Origin: Ornatilinea apprima
GTDB lineage: Bacteria > Chloroflexota > Anaerolineae > Anaerolineales > Anaerolineaceae
Assembly: GCF_001306115.1 (NCBI RefSeq)
Contig: NZ_LGCL01000012.1
Location: forward strand, 1 to 40,553
Reading direction: 5' to 3'
DNA length: 40,553 nucleotides
This document shows positions 18,200-26,523 of the stretch, piece after piece; positions within the stretch are counted from its first letter, which is position 1; every line of letters starts with the position of its first letter. Position numbers and translations under genes: made by a program. The notes under the pieces were generated by a model. It did not search any database and was not told the DNA's origin. It was given only the letters and a program-made list of their open reading frames with translations.

Positions 18200-19225
18200 A
18201 TGCAATTCAAAGACGCCGCGTACATAATACTAAAGAAAGCCGGACAACCCCTACACTATAAAGAAATTGCCGCCAGAGCTATGGAAGCAGGGTTGCTCGA
18301 AACACTGGGACGTACACCCGAAGCTACTATGGGCTCCTTACTTTATACTGATACCATCAATCCGGACTCGCGCTTTCGACGTGGTGACGAGCGGGGCACA
18401 TTTGCATTAAAAATAATGGTTTCCAGCAACATTCAACAGCAAATAGAAAACATCCAATTACAGTTTCAAAAAGATCTTCGCAAGCAATTATTGAACATGC
18501 ACCCACAAAAGTTTGAAGAGTTGATCCGCTTACTTTTAGAGCAAATGGGTTTTGAAGAGACGAAGACAACTCCTTATCACAACGACAAAGGCGTGGACGT
18601 GCGCGGTGTATTGCGTTCGAATCCACTGAGTGTCGTCAAAGTGGCAATCCAGGCGAAACGATGGACGGCGAATGTCGGTGCTGGTGTAGTTCGCGATTTG
18701 CGGGGTTCGCTTAAAGTAGCGGATTCAGAACAAGGATTAATCATCACTCCCAGCGATTTTTCTACCGGTGCGAAAGAAGAAGCGCAGGCCAGCGGGAAAA
18801 CGCCGATCCGCCTGATTAACGGAAATCAACTGGTGGACCTATTGATTCAATACAATGTCGGTGTCAAAAAAGAAGAATATGTCGTGCCGACCATCGACAA
18901 CGAGTATTGGACAGAAGTTTTAGGTGTCGCACTCGTTGAACTTGAACCTCCTGTGAAGAGTCCAAAGAAGGAGAAAGCGCCCGTTCAGGTACAAATAGCC
19001 TTTCCAGTCAATATTCAAGCCAGTCACAGAGATCACATTTATCAAGCGCAGCTCATGAATCTGAAAGGCGTTGTGCGATGGAATGGGCAAGATTTTGAAA
19101 CCCCCTCCAGTGCAGCAAAAGCTGTTGCGGTGGATTGGAAATCCGTGAATGGCTGGGACTTTTGGCATTTCAAGGACCCAGAGACCGGGAAACTGGAAAA
19201 GATCGGTAAACTACGCAAATCCTAA
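18200..19225 (+). CDS. Mrr-family restriction endonuclease, HARE-HTH and RAMA domains
   Basis: 341 residues. The N-terminus (about 1-65) is a HARE-type winged helix (AAYIILKKAGQPLHYKEIA). The centre (about 100-220) is an Mrr catalytic domain with FEELIRLLLEQMGF, Asp in KGVDVRG and the Q-x-K core VAIQAKRW, then RDLRG and LIITPSDFS typical of Mrr. The C-terminus (about 270-340) looks like RAMA, a domain linked to modified-DNA recognition (GVVRWNGQDFETPSSAA and VNGWDFW). Mrr enzymes cut methylated or otherwise modified DNA, so this could be the counterpart to the type I methylase, aimed at modified phage. It begins 48 bp after the Argonaute gene, probably same transcript. A TTG at 18170 is an alternative start, but GAGAGG precedes ATG 18200. 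Confidence 0.88.
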   Translation: MQFKDAAYIILKKAGQPLHYKEIAARAMEAGLLETLGRTPEATMGSLLYTDTINPDSRFRRGDERGTFALKIMVSSNIQQQIENIQLQFQKDLRKQLLNMHPQKFEELIRLLLEQMGFEETKTTPYHNDKGVDVRGVLRSNPLSVVKVAIQAKRWTANVGAGVVRDLRGSLKVADSEQGLIITPSDFSTGAKEEAQASGKTPIRLINGNQLVDLLIQYNVGVKKEEYVVPTIDNEYWTEVLGVALVELEPPVKSPKKEKAPVQVQIAFPVNIQASHRDHIYQAQLMNLKGVVRWNGQDFETPSSAAKAVAVDWKSVNGWDFWHFKDPETGKLEKIGKLRKS

Positions 19226-19247
19226 TGTTTAGAATAATACCGAAGGA

Positions 19248-19276
19248 TTGTTAGTGATTTACAATCCAAATAGAAT
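19248..19276 (+). promoter_or_regulatory. Candidate promoter for the PLD-protein operon
   Basis: TTGTTA (19248-19253) and TAGAAT (19271-19276) with a 17-bp spacer, 32 bp before the next gene. It suggests that the two genes downstream form a separate transcription unit. Confidence 0.5.
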
Positions 19277-19308
19277 CGATCAAGGGTTTTGTTGTTGGAT
19301 TATTATTT

Positions 19309-20982
19309 ATGAATGATTTATATCCCCAATGGACTGCCGAAATCATTGAAAATACGGTGGCTGGTGAAGACCAACTGGGAATCGAGGGAGCTGCCCAGAG
19401 CTACCAGCAGGAAATTCTGCCGGGTATTATCACCGTTACAGACCATGCCCGGTATTACAGCTTCTATGCCTGGATCCTATATCGCTTTATATTCGGAAAA
19501 GAATCAAAAAGGCTCATTAAGGATTTCCGTGGAGCCTTCTTCAAACACCACGAGATGGCGTTAATTCTTTCTGGATATTTGCATCACAGCAATGGCAATC
19601 CATTTTCAGGTATTGTTGGCAGTGGAACCAATAATGTCAAAGTAAAACGGTTTTGGGGTACAGCCGATCCTGTTTCATTGGATCAGGACTATTTCCAAAA
19701 TAAAGAGGGGGGATTTGGCCAATACTATCGAACAGCGATGATGGCGATGGGGATTATCGAAGAGCAGGAAGAGCCACGTCTCGTCTATCGGTTGACGGAA
19801 CGTGGTAAAGCATTGGCAGAAGCTTATCAAGCATCAATTTCAGATACAAAATATTTTCAAAATCTGGAAACCCACGGGCAAATCTCACAAATCAGTAAAC
19901 AAGATGCGGAAGAATATGCTCAGGTGGGATGTTTATGCCCCGAAGCAATTAATCACGGACAAGACCGCAAATTATTACTTGACACATTTTTCCGACTTGA
20001 TGAACCCCCAAATTACAATAATCCCCATGTGCGCCGGCGTAATTCGCTCGGTGTTGCATTGGATATTGTCTATCAGGCAAAAGGACAATTCCATCGCGAT
20101 CAACTTCGTCCAGCTTTGTATATCGGGGAATACTCACCAGGCATTCATTATTTGCCTGCCAATGACTTAACAAATTGGGTGCAGCGCTGGAAAATGGTAG
20201 AAGTTCGACATATGTTCACATTTGGTCTTCAATGCTTATGGGCTGCATTTTTACTCGAATTACGCTCAAAAACTGACATTAAGAAAGACGATTGGAAGAA
20301 TTGGGTTCAAAATCAATTTATTGAGTCTGAGTGGAATCTTTCTGTACCGCAACTTGCTGAAAAATTTTGCGCAGAAGCTGGATTATCAGGTGATTATGGC
20401 ACCCTGTTGAGCCGTGCCAAAAAAGATTTTGGTATGGGATCTGGCCTGGATGAGTACTCTTTGTATGTTAACGCATCCCGCAACCAAACCAATCCTGTTA
20501 TCCTTGTCAAAACTGGCATCCGGATACTTCTTCAACTTTTTCTGCGATATTTTCCCGAATACCACAACCAGGATCCAATCTGGAAAGAAATGGCGGATAA
20601 ACCTCGCTTACCTTTAGTTGACTATTTCCATTCCATGGATGGAAAACTTAAAGACTTTAAATGGTCAGTAATGGAATGGGGGCCCTGGATCTATCAAGAG
20701 TACATTTTTGAACAACATGAAATGATCGCTTTAGAGAAGTTCCGTTACCAGGAATATGACACTTTCAAGTTTTATTACGAAGATGGAATATTTCACTGGC
20801 CTACAGGGAAAACCCCATACCAAGAACCAATTCGCTTAGCTGGGAATCGATTGAACAACTGTATTACGATGTTGGTTGATCTTGGACTAATCCTTCAAGG
20901 TGACTTGGGGCTTTTATCACTGTCGTCAGAAGGTGAAGTTTATCGCGAAAAAATATTAGAGGGGTTAAGAAATGCCGATTAA
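19309..20982 (+). CDS. Unrecognised protein paired with PLD-like protein
   Basis: 557 residues, family not recognised. The N-terminus has LPGIITVTDHARYYSFYAWI (about 36-55), rich in aromatic residues. About residues 140-175 read like a winged-helix end (YRLTERGKALAEAYQ), and the last 90 residues again look like a winged helix with a short beta hairpin. No signal peptide, membrane segment, Walker motif or nuclease motif is seen. It overlaps the PLD gene by 11 bp, so the two are translationally coupled and likely work as a complex. It sits in a defence island right after an Argonaute pair and an Mrr nuclease. A role as sensor or regulator for the PLD nuclease is inferred only from this context. 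Confidence 0.75.
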   Translation: MNDLYPQWTAEIIENTVAGEDQLGIEGAAQSYQQEILPGIITVTDHARYYSFYAWILYRFIFGKESKRLIKDFRGAFFKHHEMALILSGYLHHSNGNPFSGIVGSGTNNVKVKRFWGTADPVSLDQDYFQNKEGGFGQYYRTAMMAMGIIEEQEEPRLVYRLTERGKALAEAYQASISDTKYFQNLETHGQISQISKQDAEEYAQVGCLCPEAINHGQDRKLLLDTFFRLDEPPNYNNPHVRRRNSLGVALDIVYQAKGQFHRDQLRPALYIGEYSPGIHYLPANDLTNWVQRWKMVEVRHMFTFGLQCLWAAFLLELRSKTDIKKDDWKNWVQNQFIESEWNLSVPQLAEKFCAEAGLSGDYGTLLSRAKKDFGMGSGLDEYSLYVNASRNQTNPVILVKTGIRILLQLFLRYFPEYHNQDPIWKEMADKPRLPLVDYFHSMDGKLKDFKWSVMEWGPWIYQEYIFEQHEMIALEKFRYQEYDTFKFYYEDGIFHWPTGKTPYQEPIRLAGNRLNNCITMLVDLGLILQGDLGLLSLSSEGEVYREKILEGLRNAD

Positions 20983-23680
20983 TCTTAAATCATTTATAGA
21001 AGATGAATCGGCAGTAAAAACCGAAGGTTTTTCAGGCGCTGTCTTTTTAACTTATACGCTTAATCTGGGTTTTTTTGAGCAAATCATCGCTCCTGCGCTT
21101 GAGCGAGCTGGCTGTTCAAACGTTTTGATAATTACCGATCCAGATGGCTACGCTGAAGCTATGGAGATGGGTCTGAGAAATGTCGTTTATGCTGGTTTAC
21201 GGTATGTCTGCACACCACTTCCTCGTAAAGGGTATGGTGTCCAACATGCCAAAATACTCTTGATGGCTGGTGCAAATCAAGGAAGATTATTAATTGGCAG
21301 TGGGAACTTAACTTTACACGGATATAGCCGTAATTTAGAAATATTCTCCCGCTTTGAATTTGATCCCAAAAATCCAGATCCAGAAGCAAAACAGGCTTTT
21401 CATTCTGTATGGGACTTATTGCGGGATCTCTCGCAAAACGAGAAATTTTCTCCTTCAGCTCAACGTCAATTAGATGTAATTTCCGCAAATGCAAGTTGGC
21501 TCCTCGATCAAACCCCTACTTCTGATTCCTTCTATGTTTGGAACAATTTTCATTCATCTATTTGGTCACAAGTCATCGATTGGAGAGAAAAATCAGGTCT
21601 GCAAAATTCTCCAGTAAAAGCACTGAAGATTTTTTCACCTTATTATGACCAGGACTCTGGAATGCTGCGCAGATTTTCGGAGACTTTTCTACCAAATGAA
21701 GTGAATCTCTATGTAAGTCGTGAGAATACTACGTTGAATGGTCAAGCACTGCTTGGTAATTGGCCAAAGGATTTTCCGGATCCTCAGTTATCTGACATCA
21801 GAGAATCGAGGGCTAATCAAAGCCAACGCCTTTTGCACGGAAAGCTGATCGTTGGAATTGAGGAGGCTGGTTCTTGGTGTATTGCTGGCAGTGCAAATAT
21901 GACCCGCGCCGCTTTCGAAAATTCCTGGCAAAATGGGTCTAATCTGGAAATGGTAACTTTTCGTTGGTCGCCTGATCCGGCCGCTTTTAATTATCTGTTC
22001 GAAGATCCGATATCGATTACACCCATTGCGATCAATTCTCTTAATAATTCTCAGCTCACAACTAATTCAGAAAACCCAAGAAGAGTAACTGAAGAAACCG
22101 TCCTGATTACGGAACTTATCCTCAACAATAAAATTCTAAGTGGTAGGTTAAGTCAATGGCCGGTTATTGATGATGAAAACGTGGAACTGATATTTCTAAG
22201 ATCAGGTCTGAAATATTCTACTCAAATTGATAGAGATTTGCGTTTTCAAATTCCATTCGCGGACGAAATTCGAACGAGTGAATCTGCATTTGTCCGCGGA
22301 GGAGGAATTGAATCCCTACCATGTTGGATTGATATTCCGGCAGTTCTTCAGGAATATGGATCCCGTTCCTATCATGAACGGATTCAAGCTAAACTAGATA
22401 CAGTTGTTGGAGCAGAAACTTTATTCCACGAGCTTATGGAATTTTTATTTGATCGTGCTATTCCAGATCAACCTTTGTCACAAAATTATCGTCGCTCATC
22501 ACAAAAACCAAAAGGTGATAATTCGGATGACGAGGAAACCGGTGATTCATCCTCTGCTCCGGATATCGAACGATTTGTAGTTCCTGAACGAGATCCATCA
22601 GGATTATTCCAGATTGGAAAGTATACTCGGCTCCCGTATAGCCGTAATATTCGAAGCTTACGCGATCTTCTTTCCATTGTTCTTTTGAGACTCACTTCAA
22701 CCCCCATAAATTCAACTGAGACGAAAGTGGATGAAGATAGTGAAGGAAGCCAAGGAAAAGAAATAAATCCTGAGGGTACAGAGACTGAAGAAGGCCAAAT
22801 CAATGCCCGCCAACGATTATGTAGCTATTTAATTGATTACTGTAAAAGATATTCAAAACGTCTTTGCAATATTGATTTTATTGAGAAAATCACTCCCGAA
22901 ATCTTACTGGACAACCACCTAACCTTATCTCGAGTATTACTTGAGTTCAACAGTCATATAATCGAATTCGGGCCAGATGATTTTGCACGCTGCACCTGGT
23001 TAATTTGGGCACCTCTATTTTCCCCATCCATTGTTGGAATAGATGAAAAATCAACCTGGCAATTATTTGAAGATAGAGGAATGAAAACCAATTTAATAGA
23101 AACATTGAATAGAATGGATATCTTTCCTCTCTTGGTTGTCATGACCAGTATGGCAATGGGTCAACCACCTTCTTGGTCATCCGGACTACATATGCCAAAA
23201 GTAGTTTCAAAGTTTTTAGCAATTAATAAAATGCTGCTTAAAGTAAATTCTTACCTACCCTTTAACGTTAATGAATTAACCAATCCAATAAGTTTTGGAA
23301 TACAAAAAGTAAATTGGGATGAATGTATCCGTACTTTCTCAAGCATCATGGAATATCTTCCCCCTGCAAGAGAAAGACTATCTCTATTATTTGAGTGGAT
23401 TGAAAATAACAATGACCAAACTAAACAATCAGAAATCATCGATCAGATAAAAAAGGCAAATTTAGTTACCGAATTTGAAATGTACAAGGAACAGCCCAAA
23501 AAAATTCTTGGCATTCTTACAGAACCTGATGATGAGGGATTAATCTATTGCCCCAGGTGTGGAGGTTCGCTTCGCACTAACACAGTCATCGAAATTAATC
23601 GGGGAAAATTAGTGATGTGCAGCACTAGTTCTGACACCTGGTTGTATAAAACAGAAAAGCCAGCAAAGTTAGTATTATAA
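20972..23680 (+). CDS. Large phospholipase-D-family putative nuclease
   Basis: 902 residues. Two PLD half-motifs are visible: H92-x-K94 (QHAKILL) with GSGN at 109-112, and H289-x-K291 (LLHGKLI) with GSAN at 306-309. This arrangement fits a monomer with one composite active site, as in PLD nucleases. The middle has an acidic low-complexity stretch (about 510-620), then a helical C-terminal half. Near the end CPRCGG (about 860) with one later Cys suggests an incomplete zinc knuckle. PLD proteins occur as effectors in several defence systems (for example DrmC of DISARM), but this architecture with this partner is not one I recognise. The start overlaps the preceding gene by 11 bp and is preceded by AGAGGGG. 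Confidence 0.85.
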   Translation: MPINLKSFIEDESAVKTEGFSGAVFLTYTLNLGFFEQIIAPALERAGCSNVLIITDPDGYAEAMEMGLRNVVYAGLRYVCTPLPRKGYGVQHAKILLMAGANQGRLLIGSGNLTLHGYSRNLEIFSRFEFDPKNPDPEAKQAFHSVWDLLRDLSQNEKFSPSAQRQLDVISANASWLLDQTPTSDSFYVWNNFHSSIWSQVIDWREKSGLQNSPVKALKIFSPYYDQDSGMLRRFSETFLPNEVNLYVSRENTTLNGQALLGNWPKDFPDPQLSDIRESRANQSQRLLHGKLIVGIEEAGSWCIAGSANMTRAAFENSWQNGSNLEMVTFRWSPDPAAFNYLFEDPISITPIAINSLNNSQLTTNSENPRRVTEETVLITELILNNKILSGRLSQWPVIDDENVELIFLRSGLKYSTQIDRDLRFQIPFADEIRTSESAFVRGGGIESLPCWIDIPAVLQEYGSRSYHERIQAKLDTVVGAETLFHELMEFLFDRAIPDQPLSQNYRRSSQKPKGDNSDDEETGDSSSAPDIERFVVPERDPSGLFQIGKYTRLPYSRNIRSLRDLLSIVLLRLTSTPINSTETKVDEDSEGSQGKEINPEGTETEEGQINARQRLCSYLIDYCKRYSKRLCNIDFIEKITPEILLDNHLTLSRVLLEFNSHIIEFGPDDFARCTWLIWAPLFSPSIVGIDEKSTWQLFEDRGMKTNLIETLNRMDIFPLLVVMTSMAMGQPPSWSSGLHMPKVVSKFLAINKMLLKVNSYLPFNVNELTNPISFGIQKVNWDECIRTFSSIMEYLPPARERLSLLFEWIENNNDQTKQSEIIDQIKKANLVTEFEMYKEQPKKILGILTEPDDEGLIYCPRCGGSLRTNTVIEINRGKLVMCSTSSDTWLYKTEKPAKLVL

Positions 23681-23705
23681 AAACAATTACCACGCTGTTC
23701 TCCCG

Positions 23706-23729
23706 TTCCCTCTTAAGTCACTACGGGAA
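23706..23729. repeat. Small CTTAAG-containing inverted repeat
   Basis: TTCCC (23706-23710) and GGGAA (23725-23729) flank a CTTAAG. A similar structure lies at 24386-24407, so the pair brackets the phosphoesterase gene. No T run follows; the role is unknown. Confidence 0.4.
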
Positions 23730-23816
23730 TGTCTTGGAGAGAACGATCGGTCAGTTCTTAGCCCTTAATTCCTGGATAAGATAAAATTGTTAGCAATCAG
23801 GCACGATTATTATAGG

Positions 23817-24380
23817 ATGGCTCCCGACAACATTCTCAACCTCACCCTAAATACCTGGATCATTTCCGACACCCACTTCTTTCATGAGAACATCGGAAGA
23901 TACTGCAATCGCCCCCAAAACTGGCAGGAATTGATTATCAAGAATTGGAATGATCTTGTTTCCCCAGACGAAATTGTTCTGCACCTGGGTGATTTTGCGT
24001 TAGGCAACAAAAGCAATTTTGAGATGTTGACCGGCATTTTGAATGGCAGATTGTTCTTAATCCAGGGAAACCACGATCGGTTGAGCCAGTCCTTTTGTGT
24101 AGCACATAGCGTGACCCTGATAAAGAATTCATTACTGGTTGAATTAGAAAATCACATGAAACTGATTTTTTCACATCGCCCGATCATTCCTCTTGAAGAT
24201 GGTTGGATCAATCTACATGGTCATATCCATAATGTCCCACCGCCGCCTGAAGGTTCCAATCTGGGACCGAACCATATCAATATGAGCGTTGAGGTCAGGA
24301 AGTATCATCCCTGGCGATTGGGCGATATTCTCAAAACCATCAAAGACCATCCAACAGAGAACGATGTGTCACTCCGTTGA
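23817..24380 (+). CDS. Calcineurin-like metallophosphoesterase
   Basis: 187 residues. All metal-binding motifs are present in order: SDTHFFH (D-x-H), HLGDFAL (GD), GNHD, SHRP and HGHIH. This set belongs to small phosphodiesterases, often acting on nucleotides or nucleic-acid ends; the substrate is unknown. I chose ATG 23817 over an upstream TTG at 23787 because the metal motif begins soon after and the upstream residues look non-coding. No strong ribosome site is seen. It stands alone, 137 bp after the PLD gene, bracketed by small CTTAAG inverted repeats, and could be an independent insertion. Confidence 0.85.
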   Translation: MAPDNILNLTLNTWIISDTHFFHENIGRYCNRPQNWQELIIKNWNDLVSPDEIVLHLGDFALGNKSNFEMLTGILNGRLFLIQGNHDRLSQSFCVAHSVTLIKNSLLVELENHMKLIFSHRPIIPLEDGWINLHGHIHNVPPPPEGSNLGPNHINMSVEVRKYHPWRLGDILKTIKDHPTENDVSLR

Positions 24381-24385
24381 CCTGT

Positions 24386-24407
24386 TCCCCCTTAAGACTC
24401 TAGGGGA
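24386..24407. repeat. Small CTTAAG-containing inverted repeat
   Basis: TCCCC (24386-24390) and GGGGA (24403-24407) with CTTAAG between, like 23706-23729. It starts just after the phosphoesterase stop codon and could end its transcript, though no T run is present. Confidence 0.4.
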
Positions 24408-24668
24408 TCGAAGTGGATAGAACAAAGTGCACACTGTTCCCATGGATCGGGGAAATTTTTCTTATCACAAAAAAATACCCGGATTTATTTGTGCAAGAAT
24501 TTACGGTCCCTCATCTGGTAAATTCTCCAATTTACCTATCCGTAGTGGTGCAATTTATACCGGTTTAGATTCGAGTTTTTCTGGGTAGGGAGGGCAATTC
24601 TCGGTCGAATGGTATTTCCATATCTCGTTACGGTAAAAGGCGCTTCAGCGCTCTTCCTGTTCAATCAA

Positions 24669-24745
24669 CGTCTGCGGAAAGGTCTGCGTCAACGTCTGCG
24701 GCGTGTCAACAAGGCGTCTGCGGCACGTCAGCATGGACGCAGACC
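24669..24745. repeat. TCTGCG repeat cluster (iteron-like)
   Basis: Five copies of a TCTGCG core in 77 bp: CGTCTGCGG at 24669, 24693 and 24715, GGTCTGCGTC at 24681-24690, and the inverted GACGCAGACC at 24736-24745. The last two form a 10-bp inverted repeat enclosing the others, followed by an AT-rich stretch. This looks like iterons or a large hairpin. Confidence 0.65.
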
Positions 24746-24827
24746 TTTATTTTTGTCGATATTTTAAATTTGTCTTTTCCCGGACTTTGAAATCATCAGC
24801 CAAACAATAGGATACGTCATCCGGATT

Positions 24828-24859
24828 TCAGGTCACTTAACCTTCAGGTCAGTTAACCT
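24828..24859. repeat. 16-bp tandem repeat
   Basis: Two adjoining 16-bp units (24828-24843 and 24844-24859) differing at one base, each containing AGGTCA and TTAACCT. Likely binding sites ahead of the regulator gene at 24957. Confidence 0.7.
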
Positions 24860-24921
24860 AAATATCAGGGGACATGCAATAATTCTCTATTGCTGGACGA
24901 TCCTTCACTTTCACTGTATGA

Positions 24922-24931
24922 TTAACTTGTA
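24922..24931. promoter_or_regulatory. TTAACTTGTA operator-like motif
   Basis: Lies 25 bp before the double-HTH gene and overlaps a TATGAT hexamer (24917-24922). The same ten bases occur at 25498-25507 before parM, and nine of them inverted at 25414-25422. Probably a shared regulator site. Confidence 0.5.
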
Positions 24932-24956
24932 GTAAATCGCATTCTGTGAGCAGTCC

Positions 24957-25397
24957 GTGAAACTCGATCAATCCCGTTTGGAATATTACATCACTCCCGA
25001 ACAGGCCGCCAAACAGCTTGGGTTGGATTTGGATTCCATATATCAGTTGGCAGATGAGGGAAAACTTCAGGCAGCCGTGATGACCGATGGAAGTATTGGC
25101 ATCAGTCAAATCAGCGTCAACAATCTGCTGCCCAAGGAAGCCTTACCTGAGTATCAGCTCAATGCCGACTTGAAAGGCGTTCCGATCAGCATCAATGAAG
25201 CCGGCCGGAAATACAAACTCAACACTTCCACGCTTACGCGCTGGATGCAGCGAGGGCTGATCCACCAATTGGGCAAAGAGGGTCGAAAGACCCTGCTGGA
25301 TGAAGCGGATGTGGCTTACTGCGCCAGAGTCTATCGCCAAAACAGTGGCCAGGGCAAATGGGCATTTGATGATTCAGGTCGTCCATATAAAAAATAA
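24957..25397 (+). CDS. Double helix-turn-helix DNA-binding protein
   Basis: 146 residues with a GTG start. Two MerR/excisionase-like HTH units are visible: YYITPEQAAKQLGLDLDSIY (10-29) and SINEAGRKYKLNTSTLTRWM (about 76-95), the second followed by LLDEADVAYCARVYR. Such proteins act as excisionases or as regulators of element maintenance. The gene lies between TTAACTTGTA motifs and 133 bp ahead of parM, so it may bind both regions and control itself and the partition operon. An excisionase role is possible, though the gene is 6 kb from the integrase. No effector domain is seen. Confidence 0.75.
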   Translation: MKLDQSRLEYYITPEQAAKQLGLDLDSIYQLADEGKLQAAVMTDGSIGISQISVNNLLPKEALPEYQLNADLKGVPISINEAGRKYKLNTSTLTRWMQRGLIHQLGKEGRKTLLDEADVAYCARVYRQNSGQGKWAFDDSGRPYKK

Positions 25398-25413
25398 TCC
25401 CCTGAATAATTAC

Positions 25414-25507
25414 TACAAGTTATTGATTAACATGGAGTAATATGCTACAATAAATTCAACCGATGAGGTTGATTTTTTTACCTCAATATACTCCAAGTTA
25501 ACTTGTA
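25414..25507. promoter_or_regulatory. parM promoter with centromere- or operator-like repeats
   Basis: TTGATT (25423-25428) and TACAAT (25446-25451) with a 17-bp spacer form a good promoter. Just upstream lies TACAAGTTA (25414-25422), and downstream a perfect 12-bp palindrome CAAGTTAACTTG (25494-25505) inside TTAACTTGTA. Type II partition systems place their centromere here, bound by ParR, which also represses the operon. Which protein binds these repeats is not shown. Confidence 0.6.
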
Positions 25508-25530
25508 TCTTGTAGAATAAAGGAGATTGC

Positions 25531-26523
25531 ATGACAGAAACAATGAATTTTGGACTTGATCTGGGAATGGGAGCGCTCAAGCTGCACGGGAATCAGCAGA
25601 GCATTCAATTGATCTCTCAGGTCGCGGTCAATAATGGCCCGCTGGTAGGGCGCATGCTGGGATTGGGCAGTTCCCGCCTGCCGTTGCGGATTGCTTTGCC
25701 ATCGAGAAGCACGTTCTTTGTCGATAGTGGCGCACACGACAGCGGACGGCCAGTAGAAAACCTGAGCATGGATCGTTTTGCCGGTTCACCGGAAATGCTG
25801 GCGCTTTTCTATGGGGCATTCACCCGCCTGATTCAGCGGTCGGGTGACATCTCTCAGCCGGTCAGCATCACCTGTGGTTTGCCATTGGATACGCTTTCCG
25901 GAGAGGAAGCACGAACCACGGTGGAGAGCATTCAGCGCTGGATGAAGGCAGATCACATCTGGAAAGCCAATGACCAGGAAAATCACCTGAATGTGACCGA
26001 GGTTCGGGTTACATCTCAGCCCGCTGGTGCTCTGTTTGATTATGTGCTGGATGATGAAGGTAAGATCGTTCCTGAACGGCGCAGCGCATACACCCAGGAG
26101 GTCGGGATTGTATCCATCGGCATGAACACCACCGAATTGTTGGTTGTGCGCGAAAAAGTTCCAGTTCAACGATTTACGGGTGCTTCAACCACTGGTGTAC
26201 GCCGGCTTTTGGAGCTGGTCAACGGTCAGCAGCTTTACTCCCTGGGTGAATTGGACACGCTCCTGCGCGCCAATAAACTCGACATTTCGCAGGCACTACC
26301 AATCTGGGAGCGTGAGGTCACTGGAGAAATTGAAAAGCGGTGGGGCAAAGCCTGGCGGCGTTTCACAGCCGTCATTCTGGTAGGCGGTGGGGCGATCCTA
26401 CTCAAGAACTCATTGCCTTATTTCTTCAACGGTAAAGGCATCCTGACAGATGATCCTGTTCAATCGATTGCGAGGGGTTTATGGAAACTTTCGCTATTTC
26501 AGAACCACAATCGAAAAAACTAA
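25531..26523 (+). CDS. parM: ParM-like actin-family partition ATPase
   Basis: 330 residues of the actin/Hsp70 superfamily, ParM/StbA/Alp7 branch. Seen: phosphate-1 motif FGLDLGMGALKL (7-18), phosphate-2 region VGIVSIGMNTTELLV (about 190-204) and adenosine motif FTAVILVGGGAILLK (about 288-302). Such proteins form filaments that push plasmid copies apart, linked to DNA by an adaptor. The next gene overlaps by 43 bp and has the features of that adaptor. AAAGGAG precedes the ATG. Presence in a chromosomally integrated element implies an extrachromosomal stage. An MreB or FtsA role is unlikely given length and partner. Confidence 0.87.
   Translation: MTETMNFGLDLGMGALKLHGNQQSIQLISQVAVNNGPLVGRMLGLGSSRLPLRIALPSRSTFFVDSGAHDSGRPVENLSMDRFAGSPEMLALFYGAFTRLIQRSGDISQPVSITCGLPLDTLSGEEARTTVESIQRWMKADHIWKANDQENHLNVTEVRVTSQPAGALFDYVLDDEGKIVPERRSAYTQEVGIVSIGMNTTELLVVREKVPVQRFTGASTTGVRRLLELVNGQQLYSLGELDTLLRANKLDISQALPIWEREVTGEIEKRWGKAWRRFTAVILVGGGAILLKNSLPYFFNGKGILTDDPVQSIARGLWKLSLFQNHNRKN

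Larger units (their letters stand above)
24381..24956. other. Non-coding stretch with repeats, candidate replication or control region
   Basis: 575 bp without a gene between the defence cargo and the element core. It has an inverted repeat at 24386-24407, a cluster of TCTGCG motifs (24669-24745), a 16-bp tandem repeat (24828-24859) and a TTAACTTGTA motif (24922-24931) shared with the parM upstream region. Repeats near a helicase and partition genes suggest an origin or operator region; this is inference. Confidence 0.5.

Noticed and set aside
24669..24745. CRISPR array
   Set aside because: Units are 6-10 bp with irregular spacing and one is inverted; no cas genes nearby.
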